A DNA stretch of 64,000 bases from the NCBI RefSeq assembly GCF_004000845.1, contig NZ_BIMA01000030.1:1-64000 (forward strand). Reading direction: 5' to 3'. Below, one piece after another: positions 41,485 through 51,077 of the stretch; within the stretch, counting starts at the first letter, position 1, and each line of letters begins with the position of its first letter. Made by a program: the position numbers and the translations under genes. The DNA comes from Paenibacillus koleovorans NBRC 103111. GTDB lineage: Bacteria; Bacillota; Bacilli; Paenibacillales; NBRC-103111. The notes beneath the pieces are model-generated. The model was given only the letters and a program-made list of their open reading frames with translations. It did not search any database and was not told where the DNA came from.

Positions 41485-42099
41485 TTAGAGCACTCCCTTC
41501 GTGGAAGGCACCCCTTGGACGCGAGGGTCGATCGTGGTTGCCTCGTCAAGCGCGCGGCCGAGCGCCTTGAAGATCGCTTCCACCATATGGTGCGTATTCT
41601 GCCCATAATGGACGATGACGTGCAAGGTGATACGGGCTTCGAGCGCGAACTTCCACAGGAACTCCTGCACGAGCTCGGTCGTGAAGCTGCCGACTTGAGC
41701 CGACGGGAACTGCGCCCGGCACTCGAAATGCGGCCGGTTGCTGATGTCGATCACCACTTGAGCCAGCGCTTCGTCCATCGGTATGAAAACGTTGGCGTAG
41801 CGCTTGATGCCGCGTTTGTCACCGAGCGCTTCCTTAAGCGCGTGGCCTAGGCAGATGCCGATGTCCTCGGTCGTGTGGTGGTCGTCGATGTCGATGTCGC
41901 CCTCCGCGTCGACCTTCAGGTCGAATTGACCGTGCTTCGTGAACAGGTCGAGCATATGGTTCAGGAACGGCACGTCTGTGGAGAGCTCCGATATGCCCGT
42001 CCCGTCAACATTGAATTGCAGCTTGATGTTCGTTTCGTTCGTCTTGCGGTCGATTCCGCCTTGACGCGGCGCGCGGGATTCGCGATTCGTTTCACTCAT
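41485..42099 (-). CDS. hisB: Imidazoleglycerol-phosphate dehydratase
   Basis: 204 aa; Mn-dependent dehydration. Seen: LNHMLDLFTKHG, the metal-binding DDHHTTEDIG, and HHMVEAIFKALGRAL near the end. About 15 extra residues at the N-terminus (SETNRESRAPRQGG) precede the usual start of the fold. The start overlaps the hisD stop by ATGA. Confidence 0.95.
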   Translation of the reverse strand: MSETNRESRAPRQGGIDRKTNETNIKLQFNVDGTGISELSTDVPFLNHMLDLFTKHGQFDLKVDAEGDIDIDDHHTTEDIGICLGHALKEALGDKRGIKRYANVFIPMDEALAQVVIDISNRPHFECRAQFPSAQVGSFTTELVQEFLWKFALEARITLHVIVHYGQNTHHMVEAIFKALGRALDEATTIDPRVQGVPSTKGVL

Positions 42100-43388
42100 G
42101 GTCGGTTCCCTTCCTTTTCCAGGCGAATTTGGATCGCCCGGGCGTGGGCTTCAAATCCTTCGTGTTTGGCGAGGGTGATGATCGCCTCGCCATTAGCCAA
42201 CAACGCCTCGCGGCTGTATGAGATGAGGCTTGATTTCTTCGTGAAGTCGTCGACATTGAGCGGCGACGAGAACCGGGCGGTGCCGTTCGTCGGCAGCACG
42301 TGGTTCGGGCCGGCGAAGTAGTCGCCGACGGGCTCCGAGCTGTAGGCGCCGAGGAAGATGGCGCCCGCGGTCTCGATGCGGCCGAGCAGGCCGAACGGCT
42401 CGGCGACGAGCAGCTCGAGGTGCTCCGGCGCCAGCCGGTTCACCGTGTCGAGCGCCTCGTCCAGGCTGTCCGCGAGCAGGATCGCCCCGCGGTCGCGGAT
42501 CGAGGCGGCGGCGATGTCGCGCCGCGGCAGGGCTGCGAGCTGGCGCTCGGTCTCGACGCGCACCGCTTCGGCGACCTCCGCCGACGTCGTGACGCAGATC
42601 GCCGACGCCATCTCGTCGTGCTCCGCCTGCGACAGCAGGTCGGCGGCGACGTACGCCGGATCGGCGCTCTCGTCCGCGAGCACGACGATCTCGCTCGGCC
42701 CGGCGATCGAGTCGATCGCGACGACTCCGTACACCTCGCGCTTCGCCAACGCGACGTAGATGTTGCCCGGGCCGACGATCTTGTCGACCGGGCGAATGCT
42801 GGCGGTGCCGTAGGCGAGTGCGCCTACGGCCTGCGCGCCCCCGACCCGGTAAATCTCGCGCACGCCGGCCTCGGCCGCCGCCACGAGAATGTACGGGTCG
42901 ATGCCCGCTTGGCCGTTCGTCGCCGGCGGCGTCACCATGACGATCTCCGGCACGCCGGCCACCTGCGCCGGGATCGCGTTCATGAGCACCGTCGACGGAT
43001 ACGCCGCCTTGCCGCCCGGCACGTACAACCCGACGCGCTGCAGCGGCCGGATGATCTGCCCGAGCATGCTGCCGTCGGGTTGGAGGTCCATCCACGACTG
43101 CCGCGCCTGCTTCTCGTGGAAGCGGCGGATGTTGACCGCCGCCTGCCGGAGCGCCGTGACGAACGACTCGTCTACACGGCTGTATGCTTCCTGAATCTCC
43201 GCTTCCGTGACGCGGAGCTCGGAAGGCTCGACACGCACGCGGTCAAGCCGCTCCGAGAACCGGGCGACGGCAGCATCGCCCTCGGCTTGCACCGCCGCCA
43301 GTATCTCGCGCACCGTCTCATTCTGCTCGGGCGTGCCATATTCCACTTTCCGCTCCAAGGCGAACGCCTTGGCCGCCATGATCCGCAT
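42096..43388 (-). CDS. hisD: Histidinol dehydrogenase
   Basis: 430 aa; zinc enzyme for the last two steps. Seen: YVPGGKAAYPSTVLMNAIPAQVAG, GGAQAVGALAYGT, DKIVGPGNIYVALAKREV, IAGPSEIVVLADE, the AEHD ligand site, and NHVLPTNGTARF-type end. The ATG at 43388 follows GGAGGGATGGCC; a second ATG two codons earlier is too near the ribosome site. It is 95 nt after hisG. Confidence 0.96.
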   Translation of the reverse strand: MRIMAAKAFALERKVEYGTPEQNETVREILAAVQAEGDAAVARFSERLDRVRVEPSELRVTEAEIQEAYSRVDESFVTALRQAAVNIRRFHEKQARQSWMDLQPDGSMLGQIIRPLQRVGLYVPGGKAAYPSTVLMNAIPAQVAGVPEIVMVTPPATNGQAGIDPYILVAAAEAGVREIYRVGGAQAVGALAYGTASIRPVDKIVGPGNIYVALAKREVYGVVAIDSIAGPSEIVVLADESADPAYVAADLLSQAEHDEMASAICVTTSAEVAEAVRVETERQLAALPRRDIAAASIRDRGAILLADSLDEALDTVNRLAPEHLELLVAEPFGLLGRIETAGAIFLGAYSSEPVGDYFAGPNHVLPTNGTARFSSPLNVDDFTKKSSLISYSREALLANGEAIITLAKHEGFEAHARAIQIRLEKEGNRP

Positions 43389-43483
43389 GGCCATCCCTCC
43401 GTCTCTCTATCCGCTATGTTCTATCCGTTATGCTCTATCTGTTATGCTCTATCCTCTATGCACAGCCGGTTATGCTCCATCGA

Positions 43484-44107
43484 TCAAGCCAGCACTTGCT
43501 GCAACCGATCGCACAGCTGTTGAATCGCTTCGTTCTTCATCCGGTAGCTTACCCGATTGGCGATCAGCCGGCTCGTAATGTCCGCGATCTTCTCCATCTC
43601 GACCAGCCCGTTCTCGCGAATCGTATTGCCCGTCTCGACGAGATCGACGATCCGGTCGGCCAGCCCGATGAGCGGCGCCAGCTCGACGTTGCCGTTCAGC
43701 TTGATCACTTCCACCTGCTGCCCGTTCTCGCGAAAGTATTGCGAAGCCACGTTCGGGAACTTGCTCGCCACTCTCGGATTCAGCACCGGCTCCCAATCCG
43801 GCAGCCCGATGACCGAGAACCGGCACTTGGCGATGCCCAGATCCAGGAGCTCATACACGTTGCGGTTCTCCTCCATCAGCACGTCCTTGCCGACGACGCC
43901 GATGTCCGCCACGCCGTATTCCACATAAGTCGGCACGTCGGCCGGCTTCGCTATGATGAATTCCAGGCCCAGGTCATGAGCCGGAATAATAAACTTGCGC
44001 GTCTCGTCCAGATCCTCGGGGATCGGAATGCCCGCTTGATGGAACAGCCGGCTAATATGTTTGACGATCCGTCCCTTGGGGACCGCCACCTTCAATAAAT
44101 CTGCCAT
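43484..44107 (-). CDS. hisG: ATP phosphoribosyltransferase, short catalytic form
   Basis: 207 aa: the short form without the C-terminal regulatory domain, so it needs HisZ. First step of histidine synthesis. Seen: VAVPKGRIVKHI, the EYGVADIGVVGKDVL block, and the PRPP-loop region LADRIVDLVETGNTIRENGL. It follows hisZ by 15 nt, consistent with a hetero-complex. Confidence 0.94.
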   Translation of the reverse strand: MADLLKVAVPKGRIVKHISRLFHQAGIPIPEDLDETRKFIIPAHDLGLEFIIAKPADVPTYVEYGVADIGVVGKDVLMEENRNVYELLDLGIAKCRFSVIGLPDWEPVLNPRVASKFPNVASQYFRENGQQVEVIKLNGNVELAPLIGLADRIVDLVETGNTIRENGLVEMEKIADITSRLIANRVSYRMKNEAIQQLCDRLQQVLA

Positions 44108-44122
44108 GAGGCGCCGCCCCTC

Positions 44123-45340
44123 CTATTCCATAAAATCGATCACGTCATCATAGCGGATGCCCCGGTACGAGTACCGCCCGTCAGCCTCCGCAATCACGCG
44201 CTCTTCCGCCGCCGCAGCTGCATCCGCCGCCGTCACATACCGCAGCGTCTCCACCATCACGCCTTCGCGCGCCCGCATCTCCTGCGCGCACTGGAGCGCC
44301 TCCTGCAGCTGCTCCGGCGCATAGCGGATCAGGATCCGATAAGGCGCATCAGCCTGATCGCCGCCGGTCACTTCCATGATCCGGTTCGTCTTCAGTGCGA
44401 ATCCGGTCGCCGGAGCCGGTCGCTGGAACTGCTGCAGCAGGTTATCATAGCGACCGCCGTTGCACACCGGGAAGCCGAGATCCGTGGAGTAGCCTTCAAA
44501 CGTCATCCCCGTGTAATAAGAGAAATCGCCGATCATCGTCAAGTCGATCAGCACATGCTCGCTCACGCCGTACGCCTTCAGCACGTCCCATACCTGGCAC
44601 AGATGTTGGACGGCGTCCTGCGCCGTCCGATCGTTCGTCATCCGGTTGGCCTGATCGCAAATCTCTTGCCCTCCGCGCAGCCGCAGCACACCCTCTAGTT
44701 CGGCGCGCACATCGTCCTCCAGCTGCAACCGCCTAAGCTGTGCCCGATAGCCGACATGATCGCGCTGGAGCAGCCGCTCCTTCAGCGCCTCCTGCTCCTC
44801 CGTCCGGTCGCTGAGCGCTTCTTGCAGCAAGCCGTTCAAGAAGCCGACATGGCCGAGCGCGATCTTGAACTGCTTCACGCCGGCCGCCTTCAGGCAGGCG
44901 ATCGCCAACGCCACCACTTCGGCATCCGCCTCGGCGGAAGGATCGCCGATCAGCTCGACGCCGGTCTGATAAAACTCCGCCTCCCGACCGGCCTCGTCCT
45001 CGAACGCGCGGAACACGTTCGAGTGGTACGACAGCCGCAGCGGCAGCGGATGGTTCTTGAGCAGCGATGCCGCCACCCGGGCGATGGGCGCGGTCATATC
45101 GGACCGCATGACGACCGTCGTCCCGCGTTTGTCGAGCAGCTTGAACAGCTTCTTATCCGATGTGGAGCTCGCCGCCCCCACCGTATCGTAATATTCCAGC
45201 GTCGGCGTTATGATCTGCCTGTAGCCCCATCGCTGCATGCAGTCCAGGACGCGCGACTCGATGCGTCTCAGCTTCGCTACCGCTTCCGGCAAATAATCTT
45301 TTACGCCCGGCGGCTTCTCGAACGCTTTCGGTTTTGACAT
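44123..45340 (-). CDS. hisZ: ATP phosphoribosyltransferase regulatory subunit
   Basis: 405 aa. A paralogue of histidyl-tRNA synthetase without full active site. Seen: PPGVKDYLPEAVAKLRRIE, FKLLDKRGTTVVMRSDMTAPIAR, the ETVYHSNVFR-like SYHSNVFRAFE, and DLTMIGDFSYYTGMTFEGYS with CNGGRYDNLL. Known: combines with short HisG. First gene of the his operon; start after GAGGTGGAACGGTC. The 180-nt upstream region (45341-45520) shows no T-box or clear promoter that I can recognise. Confidence 0.93.
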   Translation of the reverse strand: MSKPKAFEKPPGVKDYLPEAVAKLRRIESRVLDCMQRWGYRQIITPTLEYYDTVGAASSTSDKKLFKLLDKRGTTVVMRSDMTAPIARVAASLLKNHPLPLRLSYHSNVFRAFEDEAGREAEFYQTGVELIGDPSAEADAEVVALAIACLKAAGVKQFKIALGHVGFLNGLLQEALSDRTEEQEALKERLLQRDHVGYRAQLRRLQLEDDVRAELEGVLRLRGGQEICDQANRMTNDRTAQDAVQHLCQVWDVLKAYGVSEHVLIDLTMIGDFSYYTGMTFEGYSTDLGFPVCNGGRYDNLLQQFQRPAPATGFALKTNRIMEVTGGDQADAPYRILIRYAPEQLQEALQCAQEMRAREGVMVETLRYVTAADAAAAAEERVIAEADGRYSYRGIRYDDVIDFME

Positions 45341-45484
45341 GACCGTTCCACCTCATTAGAATCTATTCAAACGCTTTATCGCGCTAACATGCTACCATGC
45401 TACCAAAGTAAAGATATGTGTTATCTTACCATGCGAGCCGCCCACCGTCAATGCATCCCTGTTTACAACTCGTCTCCTCTTACA

Positions 45485-45510
45485 GCAAAAAACCGCCCGA
45501 CCCGGACGGT
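45485..45510 (-). terminator. Terminator after the acyltransferase
   Basis: On the minus strand ACCGTCC, loop GGGTC, GGGCGGT, then TTTTTTG. Confidence 0.75.
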
Positions 45511-45520
45511 TCCCACACAG

Positions 45521-46012
45521 CTATCCCGATTGTCCCTCGCGAATGACCTGCAGCGGATTGCCCGCTACGAAGCTGCCCGGCGCAACATCCTTATGTACGA
45601 CTGACCCCGCCCCCACTACCGCGTGATCCCCGATCGTGACCCCCGGCAGCACCGTCACATTCGCCCCGATCATCACATGCGAACCGATTCGGATTTCTCC
45701 GAGCCGATACTCCTTGATCAAGTACTCATGCGTCAGCAAGGTGGCGTTGTAGCCGATAATGGAGTTGTCCCCCACATGAATCTTTTCCGGAAAAAACACA
45801 TCCACCATCACCATGAGGGCGAACGATGTGTGATTCCCCACCTTCATCCCGAGGACGCGGCGGTAAATCCAGTTTTTCACAGGCAAGGACGGGCAGTAAC
45901 GAGCGATCTGGATGAACACAAAATTGCGAACCGCCTTGAACCGGCTGACGGTCTTGTACATTTGCCACAGGGCGTTCGGTCCCTCCACCGGAAACCGTTC
46001 CGTGTTTCTCAC
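45521..46012 (-). CDS. LbH-fold acyltransferase (YvoF-like)
   Basis: 163 aa, start GTG overlapping the ppaX stop (GTGA). Seen: left-handed beta-helix hexapeptide repeats (IHVGDNSIIGYNATLL, IRIGSHVMIGANVTVLPGVTIGDHAVVGAGSVV) and the C-terminal VAGNPLQVIRE typical of CysE/LacA-type transferases. Known: such enzymes O- or N-acetylate sugars or amino acids; the acceptor cannot be read. The same place in B. subtilis holds yvoF. Confidence 0.85.
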   Translation of the reverse strand: MRNTERFPVEGPNALWQMYKTVSRFKAVRNFVFIQIARYCPSLPVKNWIYRRVLGMKVGNHTSFALMVMVDVFFPEKIHVGDNSIIGYNATLLTHEYLIKEYRLGEIRIGSHVMIGANVTVLPGVTIGDHAVVGAGSVVHKDVAPGSFVAGNPLQVIREGQSG

Positions 46013-46662
46013 GCGCGCTCCCTCTTTATCCCCGCCATGTCCAGCAGCTCCCGCATATCGTGTATCATATACGTCGGCTCAAACTTCCGCAGATGCACTT
46101 CGCCTTTCAACGACCACGCGACCCCTACCGTGCCAACGCCCGCTTCGCGTCCGGCTATAATGTCGTACTGGCTGTCGCCCACCATCAACGTCTCGGAAGG
46201 ATTGGCGCCTAGCTGCTCCAATGCCTTCAGAATCATCTCCGGATTCGGTTTCCCCTGCGCCACGTCCTCTACCGTCATGATTACATCGATAAAAGGATCC
46301 AGTCCGCACAGCTTCAGCCCCAGCTCCGTCGTCATCCGCATCTTGTTCGTCGCAACACCCATCCGGATGCCGCCCGCTTGAAGCGCAGCCAGCACTTCCC
46401 GCACATGCGGAAACTCTCGAACCAGCTCGTCATGTTTGGCCAGATTGAACTGCCGGTATTTCACCACCAAGTCGTCGATCTGCTCAAGCCCTGTGAAAAA
46501 TTTGATCTGCTCGGTGAGCGCGTAACCCATATGGGGAATGATGTCTTCCCGTGCGTACGTCTTCTCCGTTATTCCGTTCAATGTATGCATGAAGGACTGG
46601 ATGATCAGTTCGTTCGTATCGACGATCGTTCCGTCCAGGTCGAAAATAATAGTCTTAATCAT
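46009..46662 (-). CDS. ppaX: Pyrophosphatase PpaX (HAD family)
   Basis: 217 aa. Seen: FDLDGTIVDTNELI (Asp nucleophile), the MGVATNKMR motif with Lys, and MVGDSQYDIIAGREAG. Known: hydrolyses the pyrophosphate made when HprK dephosphorylates Ser-P-HPr; it clusters with hprK and lgt here too. The start follows GAGGAGAGACAACG. Confidence 0.92.
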   Translation of the reverse strand: MIKTIIFDLDGTIVDTNELIIQSFMHTLNGITEKTYAREDIIPHMGYALTEQIKFFTGLEQIDDLVVKYRQFNLAKHDELVREFPHVREVLAALQAGGIRMGVATNKMRMTTELGLKLCGLDPFIDVIMTVEDVAQGKPNPEMILKALEQLGANPSETLMVGDSQYDIIAGREAGVGTVGVAWSLKGEVHLRKFEPTYMIHDMRELLDMAGIKRERA

Positions 46663-46680
46663 CGTTGTCTCTCCTCGCAG

Positions 46681-47631
46681 CTACTCTTCCACCGTATTGG
46701 CCGGCACGTCCGCCTTTGGATCCTGCTTTTTGGTCGACACGATCGGGTCCGAATACCGCTCGTTCGCCAACCCTTTCTTGCGCCGCACGATGATCAGGAC
46801 GATGGCGGTCAAGATGAGAAGCACAGCCAGCAGCTGCGAAATCCGCACGTTGCCGTAATCCATCGCCCCCTGCTCGAACACCGCCGTCATCGGCAGCCAG
46901 AGCGCGTCCATCAACCCTCTCAACCACTCAGGAGCGGTAATCGCCAGACTGTCCGTGCGCAGCGCTTCAATATAGAACCGGCCGATCGAGTACCAGATGA
47001 AGTAGCTCAGGAACAGCTCTCCCGCGCGCAGAAAAGATTGTCTCCGCAGTACGAACAGCACGATAATCCCCAACAGGTTCCAAAGCGATTCGTATAGGAA
47101 CGTCGGGTGATAGAACTCGCCGTAGATGTACATCTGGTCCACAATGAAGTTCGGCAAATGCAGCTTGTCCGTCAGGAACGACTGCACCACCGGGCCTCCG
47201 TGAGCTTCCTGATTGACGAAGTTGCCCCAGCGGCCGATCAACTGCCCCGCGATAAGCGAAGGCGCTGCGATGTCGGCGATTCGCCAGAAGTTGTAGCCCC
47301 GTCGCCTGACGAATATGACCGCTCCGATGATCGCCCCGATGAGGGCACCGTATATCGCAATACCTCCGTGCCAAATGGCGAATATTTCCCATAAATTGTC
47401 CTTGTACGAATCCCACTTGAACGCAACATAATAAATCCGCGCTCCGATAATGGCCGACGGCACACCGATCAACAGCAGATCCATGAAAAATTCCGGCGCT
47501 ATGCCGAACCGCTTGCCCTCCTGAACGGCGAGCAGCAAGCCGATCAAGGCGGCGGAGCCCAGAATGATTCCGTACCAATGAACATCGATCGGCCCTAACG
47601 AGAAAGCGACGGGGTTTAACAACGCGTGCAT
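46681..47631 (-). CDS. lgt: Prolipoprotein diacylglyceryl transferase
   Basis: 316 aa, seven-helix membrane protein. Seen: HWYGIILGSAALIG, IWHGGIAIYGALIGAI, and the signature GRWGNFVNQEAHG (catalytic Arg). Attaches diacylglycerol to the lipobox Cys, e.g. of the lipoprotein at 37350. About 40 extra residues at the C-terminus (RRKKGLANERYSDPIVSTKK) extend past the usual end. The start follows GAAAGGAGCTAGGGC. Confidence 0.95.
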   Translation of the reverse strand: MHALLNPVAFSLGPIDVHWYGIILGSAALIGLLLAVQEGKRFGIAPEFFMDLLLIGVPSAIIGARIYYVAFKWDSYKDNLWEIFAIWHGGIAIYGALIGAIIGAVIFVRRRGYNFWRIADIAAPSLIAGQLIGRWGNFVNQEAHGGPVVQSFLTDKLHLPNFIVDQMYIYGEFYHPTFLYESLWNLLGIIVLFVLRRQSFLRAGELFLSYFIWYSIGRFYIEALRTDSLAITAPEWLRGLMDALWLPMTAVFEQGAMDYGNVRISQLLAVLLILTAIVLIIVRRKKGLANERYSDPIVSTKKQDPKADVPANTVEE

Positions 47632-47704
47632 GCCCTAGCTCCTTTCTTGGTCCGGCATCTGCGGCCGTAACCTTTAGAACATCCTGTATCTGATCTAGCT
47701 TCGA

Positions 47705-48646
47705 TCAATCTGCGTCGTCCAAGTCTCCCGCAAGCGTCTCGGTCAACTTGTTCGTGAACTGCAGCGCCGCGTTGTACCCCATCCGCTTCAAGCGGAAGTT
47801 CATCGCCGCCACCTCGATAATGACGGCCAAGTTCCGTCCGGGACGAACCGGAATCGTCACGAGCGGCAGATCGGTGTCGATCACGCGCGTCGTCTCTTCG
47901 TCGAGCCCTAGGCGGTCGTACTCCTTGTCCTGCTGCCAAGTCTCGAGACGGATGACCAGCGTAATCTTCTTCACGTTGCGAATCGCGCCCGCCCCGAACA
48001 AAGTCATGACGTTGATGATGCCGACTCCTCGGATTTCGAGGAGATGCTTGATCAGCTCCGGCGCATTGCCGACTAAGATGTTCTCGGCCACTTGCTTGAT
48101 CTCCACCGCGTCGTCCGCAATAAGGCGATGGCCTCGCTTCACGAGCTCGAGCGCCGTCTCGCTCTTCCCGATGCCGCTTGTCCCGGTGATCAGCATTCCG
48201 ATGCCGTACACATCGACCAAGACCCCGTGGATCGTAGTCGTCGGCGCGAGCTTGTTCTCCAGGAAGCCGGTGATGCGGCTCACCAAGGTCGTTGTCGCCA
48301 GGTTGGTGCGGAGCACCGGCATGCCGTACTTCTCGCCCTGCTCCAGCAGCTCCGCCGGCGCCGCCATTCCGCGGGTGATGCAGAAACACGGCGTCTCCGC
48401 CTCCGAGCACATCCGCTGCATCCGGTCCGTCCGCTCCTCCGCCGTCAGCGTCTCGAAGAACGTCAGCTCCGTCTTTCCTAGAATCTGCACCCGCTCTCTC
48501 GGATGGTAGGCGAAATACCCGGCCATCTCAAGCCCGGGCCTGTATAGTTCGGCTACGTGGATCAGCCGGCCGATTCCCGCTTCTCCCGCCAGCACTTCCA
48601 GTTGGAATGCTTGAACGAGATCGGACACCTTCGTCTTTTTGCGCAT
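47705..48646 (-). CDS. hprK: HPr kinase/phosphorylase
   Basis: 313 aa. Seen: Walker [15 protein letters not shown], the [10 protein letters not shown] and the [21 protein letters not shown] signature, and the C-terminal VGVNHPLKxMG-type end reads [22 protein letters not shown]. Phosphorylates Ser46 of HPr/Crh. The second ATG (48646) is spaced 8 nt from AAGGGG and is preferred to the first (48652). Downstream partners lgt and ppaX follow on the strand. Confidence 0.95.
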   Translation of the reverse strand: MRKKTKVSDLVQAFQLEVLAGEAGIGRLIHVAELYRPGLEMAGYFAYHPRERVQILGKTELTFFETLTAEERTDRMQRMCSEAETPCFCITRGMAAPAELLEQGEKYGMPVLRTNLATTTLVSRITGFLENKLAPTTTIHGVLVDVYGIGMLITGTSGIGKSETALELVKRGHRLIADDAVEIKQVAENILVGNAPELIKHLLEIRGVGIINVMTLFGAGAIRNVKKITLVIRLETWQQDKEYDRLGLDEETTRVIDTDLPLVTIPVRPGRNLAVIIEVAAMNFRLKRMGYNAALQFTNKLTETLAGDLDDAD

Positions 48647-48736
48647 CTCCATGTCCCCTTATGTCATTGGCAAATTCAAGAACATCGTCTCAATGTCATT
48701 ATCGTAACGAAAATAAACGGTGAAAGCAACCAAACG

Positions 48737-50818
48737 TTAGGCCGGTTGGTTACTTTTGGCATGCATGTAGGGGTACAGAAGCACCAATCCGACGATGTAG
48801 AGCCCCACCGCCACAAACGCGGGAAGCAAGTGGATGAAGTCCAAGTAGCCGATCGCGGCATGTACGCCGAAGCCGGCGACGAAACCGGGCAAGCCGCCGA
48901 TCAGCAGTGTCCACCAGAGCCAGCGCTGCCCCTGTTGGATGCCCCACAGGGAGGCGGCGAGAATGGCGATGGCGTCGGACAGCAGCGCGCCGCCGAAGCC
49001 GGCCCGGTCGTGGGCGATCAGCGGAAGCAGCCTCTCGTTCGCCTCGTTCAGAATCTCAGGCGCGGTGCTCATGAACGTCAAATCCTGCGGCACGAACACA
49101 TGCGTAATCCCCACTCCGGCGATCGTCAGTCCCCCTACCGCCAGCGCCGCTCCCAGGCTGACGAACATCAGCTGTCCCCATAGCGCTCTTCTCCATAGCC
49201 GATCGTTGCGCCTATTCGGCTGGAAGGGCAACGGCGCATCCGCCTTTCCCCGCATGCCCAGCACGAACATCGGCAGCAGGATCGCCGCAGCCGCGGCATG
49301 CAACGGATCGAAGTAGCCGTAGCCCAAATATAAGAAGAAGCTGCAGAAGCCGACGGTGGCGGAAGCCAGCAGCGCCGTCTTGGCCCAATGCTGGCCTAGC
49401 CGCAAGCCATAATAGGTGAGCTGCACGTACAGGATGCCGATCGACAGCATCGTACCGGCCAGCGTGATCCGGTCATGCGACATGAACGGGAGGATGCGCT
49501 CGTTGTGATGATGCAGCCCTTCTCCGTCCATGCCCAAGTATGATTCATCGTAAGGAAGCAGTACGGTGGTTGCCGCTATGATCCAAGCGATCACGCCGCC
49601 AATGATCATCCCAAGCCCGAGCAGCCACATCCAGCCCCAGCCTTGCCAGAACGATGTCGGCCTCTGCAGCGAAGCCGAAGACTTCTTTATCCCGGCATTT
49701 CGCTGCTCTTTCTGCTGCTCCTTCTTCTGCTGCTCCTGCTCCTTATGCTGAAGCTTCTCATGGATCATCCCTTCATTGATGCGTTTGGGCAGCCCCGGCC
49801 CCGCATAGACCAATCCGCTATGCAGCTGGACGTAGTCGGCGCCGCAGCGTCTAGCTTCAAGCGCGTCCTCCGGCTCGTGGATGCCGCCGGATGCCGTAAT
49901 GCTTTTGTCGTGCGAGAGTCTGCCGCGAATAAAACGGATTAGCTCGAGCGTCCACGCCAAGCTGGCTTTGCCTACCAGGTACCCCTCGCCTTCGCCCGAA
50001 ATCCGGTTTGCGTCTCCCAGCACCACGCCGGCCAGTTCCAGCTCTTCCACAACAGCCAACAATTGGATCAACCGATCCTGAGATTCATCCAGCTGTATAT
50101 ATAAGAAGAGAGGTTTGCTCTCGTCTCGTTCCTTCAACAGTTGTGCTGCTTGCTCCACATAAACGAGCAGTTCCTCTTCGCTCCAAGCGGTCTCCGTCGC
50201 ATCGATGTAGAACCCCGCCGCATACGGCGCCACCTTGCCGAGCATGCTCAGGATCTGCTCGAGCGCCTGCTCCGGCGCGGCTCCCGGCATATGGCGAAGC
50301 CGCAGGAACAGCGGCATATCCCTGCCAGTTGTCGCCTTTGCTTTTGCCTTAGACTTCGATTCAGACTTCGATTCAGACATCAATTCCGACTTCGATTCCG
50401 CCCGTTCGCGTTCGAGCTGTTCCACTATCTTATCGACGCCATCGTTCACTAGGAGACTCGGATAAACGATTGCCTCCTCCTCCGCGATCCGCTGAATCCC
50501 GCCCGCGCTCCGGATCGGCTCTATCGTAATCGGTCCGATCTCCATAAAGCCGAAGCCGAACTGCGACAAAGCCTTGCGCGCCGTACCGTGCACATCCAGG
50601 CCCCCGCTTAGCCCGACCGGGTACCGCAGGCGGACCCCCCATCGCGTCTCGTCCAAAATCGGCGACAGCTCCATATGCCCCAGCGTGCGGATCGTGAGCG
50701 TCCCGAACGGCAACCGGCTGAGCGCGCCCATCGCTCCCAACGTCAAATCCCGCGCCTTCTCCGGCGGCAGCCGGAACAGCAACGGTTTGAACAATGTCTG
50801 ATACGACCAATCCGGCAT
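48737..50818 (-). CDS. Degenerate dihydroorotate-dehydrogenase domain fused to a duplicated membrane domain
   Basis: 693 aa. Seen: N-terminal 350 residues resemble class 2 dihydroorotate dehydrogenase (YPVGLSGGLDVHG, FGFGFMEIGPIT, and ITASGGIHEPEDALEARRCGADYVQLHSGLVYAGPGLPKRI read in parts). But the FMN-contact Lys of the GxxxGxDK motif is Val, and the NxSSPN catalytic stretch is replaced by a Lys/Ser/Glu-rich run (residues 139-163). A QKKEQQK linker leads to eight membrane helices made of two similar halves, each with NERxLPxxxHDR. Enzyme activity is unlikely; function unknown. A separate pyrD is expected elsewhere. Confidence 0.7.
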   Translation of the reverse strand: MPDWSYQTLFKPLLFRLPPEKARDLTLGAMGALSRLPFGTLTIRTLGHMELSPILDETRWGVRLRYPVGLSGGLDVHGTARKALSQFGFGFMEIGPITIEPIRSAGGIQRIAEEEAIVYPSLLVNDGVDKIVEQLERERAESKSELMSESKSESKSKAKAKATTGRDMPLFLRLRHMPGAAPEQALEQILSMLGKVAPYAAGFYIDATETAWSEEELLVYVEQAAQLLKERDESKPLFLYIQLDESQDRLIQLLAVVEELELAGVVLGDANRISGEGEGYLVGKASLAWTLELIRFIRGRLSHDKSITASGGIHEPEDALEARRCGADYVQLHSGLVYAGPGLPKRINEGMIHEKLQHKEQEQQKKEQQKEQRNAGIKKSSASLQRPTSFWQGWGWMWLLGLGMIIGGVIAWIIAATTVLLPYDESYLGMDGEGLHHHNERILPFMSHDRITLAGTMLSIGILYVQLTYYGLRLGQHWAKTALLASATVGFCSFFLYLGYGYFDPLHAAAAAILLPMFVLGMRGKADAPLPFQPNRRNDRLWRRALWGQLMFVSLGAALAVGGLTIAGVGITHVFVPQDLTFMSTAPEILNEANERLLPLIAHDRAGFGGALLSDAIAILAASLWGIQQGQRWLWWTLLIGGLPGFVAGFGVHAAIGYLDFIHLLPAFVAVGLYIVGLVLLYPYMHAKSNQPA

Positions 50819-50950
50819 GGGACGTTCCCCTCCTTTTCTCCGCTTCTATCCTGATCATATTTTACCGGATTTCGCCAGCGAGGGGTACCTTGGATTTGGA
50901 TGAATAATTTTCTAAGTTTATCCGGGCGCGGAGTGCTCTTCCACCAAACC

Positions 50951-50998
50951 GGCCACTCCGCAAACAAGTCAACTTCATCTCCCACCACCGGAGTGGCC
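50951..50998. repeat. 10-bp inverted repeat before the SLH gene terminator
   Basis: GGCCACTCCG and CGGAGTGGCC are separated by about 28 nt. It lies between the ends of the DHODH-fusion promoter region and the SLH gene. No T-tract; purpose unknown. Confidence 0.4.
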
Positions 50999-51013
50999 CC
51001 AACCCGGTATATT

Positions 51014-51062
51014 AAAAAAAGCCAACCACCTATTCTCTTACGAGAACCCGGTAGTTGGCTTT
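51014..51062 (-). terminator. Terminator of the SLH surface protein gene
   Basis: AAAGCCAACTACC pairs with GGTGGTTGGCTTT on the minus strand, followed by TTTTAATA. Confidence 0.85.
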
Positions 51063-51077
51063 CCCTAACCCCTATGA

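Noticed and set aside
42300-43523. 407-codon frame opposite hisD
   Set aside because: Arg/His-rich shadow of a G+C-rich gene, with no family pattern.
45341-45520. T-box or attenuator before hisZ
   Set aside because: No specifier loop, T-box sequence or terminator/antiterminator pair could be recognised; only the terminator of the gene on the other side is seen.
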